Below are positions 62,160 through 64,000 of a DNA stretch of 64,000 bases, piece by piece (within the stretch, counting starts at the first letter, position 1; every line of letters starts with the position of its first letter). The stretch comes from DASTCZ01 sp035308165. GTDB taxonomy: Bacteria; Acidobacteriota; Terriglobia; Acidiferrales; UBA7541. Where the stretch lies: positions 1-64,000 of the forward strand of contig DATGHC010000006.1 in NCBI GenBank assembly GCA_035308165.1, given 5' to 3'. The notes below the pieces were generated by a model. That model did not search any database and was not told the origin of the DNA. It saw only the letters and a list, made by a program, of their open reading frames with translations. The position numbers were made by a program, and so were the translations under genes.

Positions 62160-62972
62160 GTGCGTTTGCTCACAAAATTACTGGCGTTTTTCCGCCGCGA
62201 CTTCGCCATCCAAAGCAGTTACCGGAGCGCATTCGTTCTGGAGTTGGCCGAAACGCTGTTCGCCGCCGCGAGCTTCTATTACCTCTCGAAATTTATTGAT
62301 GGCCCGGCGATTCAGGCTGCGCTTCCCGCAGGCCGCTCCTATTTTGCTTTTGCTCTGGTTGGTGTGGCCTTCTTCGATTACATGAATGTGGCTCTGAATG
62401 CGTTTGACCAGGCCCTCGAGGAGGCTCGGCGGACTGGGACGCTGGAGGCCTTGCTGGTCACCGATACCTCGTTGCCCGTGATTCTCGCAGGCTCAGCAAT
62501 TTATCCGTTCGTGTACGAATCCGTGCGGACTGGAATCTATCTGGTCTGGGGCGTTTTGTTGTTTAGATTCCCTGTGAGCCAAGCCAACTGGCCGGGTGCC
62601 TTGGTGGTTCTGCTGGCTTCCATTTTGGCTTTCGCCGGGCTGGGAATTCTGTCGGCAAGCTATTTGTTGCTGTTCATGCGTGGAAATCCCGCGAAGTGGC
62701 TATTGTTGGGGGCTTCCGGTGTGCTCGGAGGGATGATGTATCCCATCTCGGTCCTTCCGCCCGCACTCCAAGTACTCTCCCGGCTGTTGCCTGTCACCTA
62801 TTCCCTGGAAGGATTGCGTGCCGCGCTGCTGGACGGAGCCGGTTTTGCCGCTCTGTGGCCATCCATCAGCGCCCTGGCGGTTTTTGCTCTCGTGCTGCTG
62901 CCCCTCTCCTTCGTAGCGTTTTCTTGGTCCCTGCGCCGCACCAAAATCAACGGTACGCTCTCCCACTCCTGA
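62160..62972 (+). CDS. ABC-2 type transporter permease
   Basis: A 270-residue permease, GTG start, with about six membrane helices; the ABC-2 layout is seen in FFRRDFAIQSSYRSAFVLEL at the N-terminus, FALVGVAFFDYMNVALNAFD, LLVTDTSLPVILAGSAIYPF and GGMMYPISVLPPALQVLSRL with LPVTYSLEGLRAALL near the end. Forms the exporter with the adjacent ATPase. The substrate is inferred from its position next to the lasso cluster. Confidence 0.88.
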   Translation: MRLLTKLLAFFRRDFAIQSSYRSAFVLELAETLFAAASFYYLSKFIDGPAIQAALPAGRSYFAFALVGVAFFDYMNVALNAFDQALEEARRTGTLEALLVTDTSLPVILAGSAIYPFVYESVRTGIYLVWGVLLFRFPVSQANWPGALVVLLASILAFAGLGILSASYLLLFMRGNPAKWLLLGASGVLGGMMYPISVLPPALQVLSRLLPVTYSLEGLRAALLDGAGFAALWPSISALAVFALVLLPLSFVAFSWSLRRTKINGTLSHS

Positions 62973-63043
62973 TTGATTTTTCGCGCCCCGCTAGGTAATT
63001 CAGAATCAAACCCGGTTGCTTCTAATGGGGCCGGTATTGTCGG

Positions 63044-63799
63044 TCAGAAATCCGGTTTGCCGTCCTTCACCATTTTATCAAGCTTGAATTCAACCGTTTT
63101 CTTCCCTTTGTCAAAATCTCCTATGGCCGGATATGCGATTTGAACCTTAAAGGACTTCGCGCCCGGGCCAATGACCGGTTGACCCGCCAGGAGCCTCGGG
63201 AATGTAAAGTCAAACTCGCGATTGGTCCCTGGGGTGAGCTCGAAATTATTCGGATTCACATGAACACCTTTATCTGTAATCAAAACCAAATCCTTGGGAA
63301 TCCCTCCCGCTATGGCGCTTTGCCATGCTTTTGCCGCCACCAAAATAAGTTTATCGTCCTTGGACGTTAAAACTAAATGAAAAGCAAGTACGTCCGGGTC
63401 TGAAGCCTCTATCTTTTCGTCCATCTTCTCATCGAAGGCCTTCTTTTGCGCTTCATCCATCTCTGAGTAGCGCTGCTTGAGTTGCTCTTGCCTCAGATAT
63501 GCATGACGGATTGTTTCAGCAGACAAAAGCTGGACAAAATATTGAATTTCCCCGACACCGTAGAGTGACGTGGTCACCGGCGAGGTCGTAGCACAGCGCC
63601 CGATGGACGAAAAGCCCTTGCCGCTATTCTCATTCTCCACCAGGGCTGTCTTTGCCCACGGCGAGTCCTGCAGCATCCTTTCGCATTCCGCTGCCGTCCA
63701 TTCCTTCCAATCTTTCTTGATCCAGAAGTCGTCCGCGGCATACGCCACGGCCGCCAACCCCAAAATTGCCATAATACCCGCTGCGTAGAAGCGTTTCAT
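63044..63799 (-). CDS. Secreted hypothetical protein
   Basis: A 251-residue exported protein; start MKRFYAAGIMAILGLAAVAY with GGAGG upstream, signal cleavage near AYAADDFW. The mature N-terminus DDFWIKKDWKEWTAAECERM then LQDSPWAKT resembles a group of secreted acidobacterial proteins of unknown role that often open with a W-x-x-W segment. No catalytic motif, no lipobox. Convergent with the ABC permease gene. The frame extends upstream to 63883 but lacks coding signs there. Confidence 0.7.
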   Translation of the reverse strand: MKRFYAAGIMAILGLAAVAYAADDFWIKKDWKEWTAAECERMLQDSPWAKTALVENENSGKGFSSIGRCATTSPVTTSLYGVGEIQYFVQLLSAETIRHAYLRQEQLKQRYSEMDEAQKKAFDEKMDEKIEASDPDVLAFHLVLTSKDDKLILVAAKAWQSAIAGGIPKDLVLITDKGVHVNPNNFELTPGTNREFDFTFPRLLAGQPVIGPGAKSFKVQIAYPAIGDFDKGKKTVEFKLDKMVKDGKPDF

Positions 63800-64000
63800 A
63801 CTTGCCTCCTTCCTTCTTTTCTGAAATGAACATGAGCCCCAGCCATCTTCACTTTTTTCCAGACCTGAAAACGAAATAGACAAATATCGAACCGTGCCTG
63901 ATCAAATCATTCTGCCAATCTGTATGTTGGGATCGCAATTGAACGGAAAAGCGTTGATGAATTGTCAGCTTGCTGGTCAGGAAAGGGAACTTCCCCCGAC

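Overview
The window looks like chromosome from an Acidobacteriota bacterium, probably of the Terriglobia/Koribacter type. The main evidence is a PadR regulator followed directly by an ADOP-type duplicated ABC permease, a pairing typical of that phylum. Moderately high GC, a long exopolysaccharide locus and secreted proteins of acidobacterial style agree with this. No rRNA, tRNA, CRISPR array or integrase was recognised.

Layout. (1) 0-13.8 kb is a mixed chromosomal stretch: a membrane protein, an ankyrin protein, a ribbon-helix-helix (RHH) protein, PadR plus ADOP permease, a tightly coupled four-gene operon of unknown function (7643-10676), a DUF1111 di-heme c-type oxidoreductase, and more than 3 kb of gene-poor DNA with repeats and gene fragments. 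(2) About 14.0-22.0 kb is a mobile-element-like island. A minus-strand operon encodes an intact P-loop ATPase and a paralogue whose Walker motifs have eroded; a hairpin plus T-tract lies in its leader. A plus-strand recombination operon (annealing-protein candidate, DUF669-like protein, Cas4-like PD-(D/E)XK nuclease, unknown protein, HNH nuclease) is driven by a promoter whose 17-bp spacer is filled by a palindrome. The island ends inside the 3' end of a glycosyltransferase gene. (3) 21.9-52.4 kb is a large exopolysaccharide/O-antigen-like locus, nearly all on the minus strand: Wza and Wzc homologues, two O-antigen ligase/polymerase-like proteins, a Wzm/Wzt ABC exporter, an NDP-sugar epimerase, many glycosyltransferases, FkbM methyltransferases, an acyltransferase, and a GspE/PilB-type ATPase next to a PilZ protein. 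Two of its genes are decayed: a frameshifted FkbM gene and a 5'-truncated glycosyltransferase.

(4) 52.5-63.0 kb holds the most interesting object, a lasso-peptide (RiPP) biosynthetic cluster. It has the B1 recognition protein (PqqD-like), the B2 leader peptidase (transglutaminase-like Cys-His-Asp), the lasso cyclase (asparagine-synthetase-like), an HPr-kinase-like protein, a PRMT-like methyltransferase carrying its own PqqD-like tail, and a divergent two-gene ABC exporter. A nucleotidyltransferase and a 2OG-Fe(II) oxygenase lie further out. Between the cyclase and the kinase I found a 51-codon precursor gene (58195-58350, minus) whose leader matches the lasso consensus YxxPxLxxxGxxxxxT exactly, followed by a Gly/Ala-rich core with Asp in ring-closing range. 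The expected path is: B1 binds the leader, B2 cuts it, the cyclase closes the macrolactam, the kinase and possibly other enzymes decorate it, and the ABC pair exports it. (5) The window ends with a secreted protein of unknown function.
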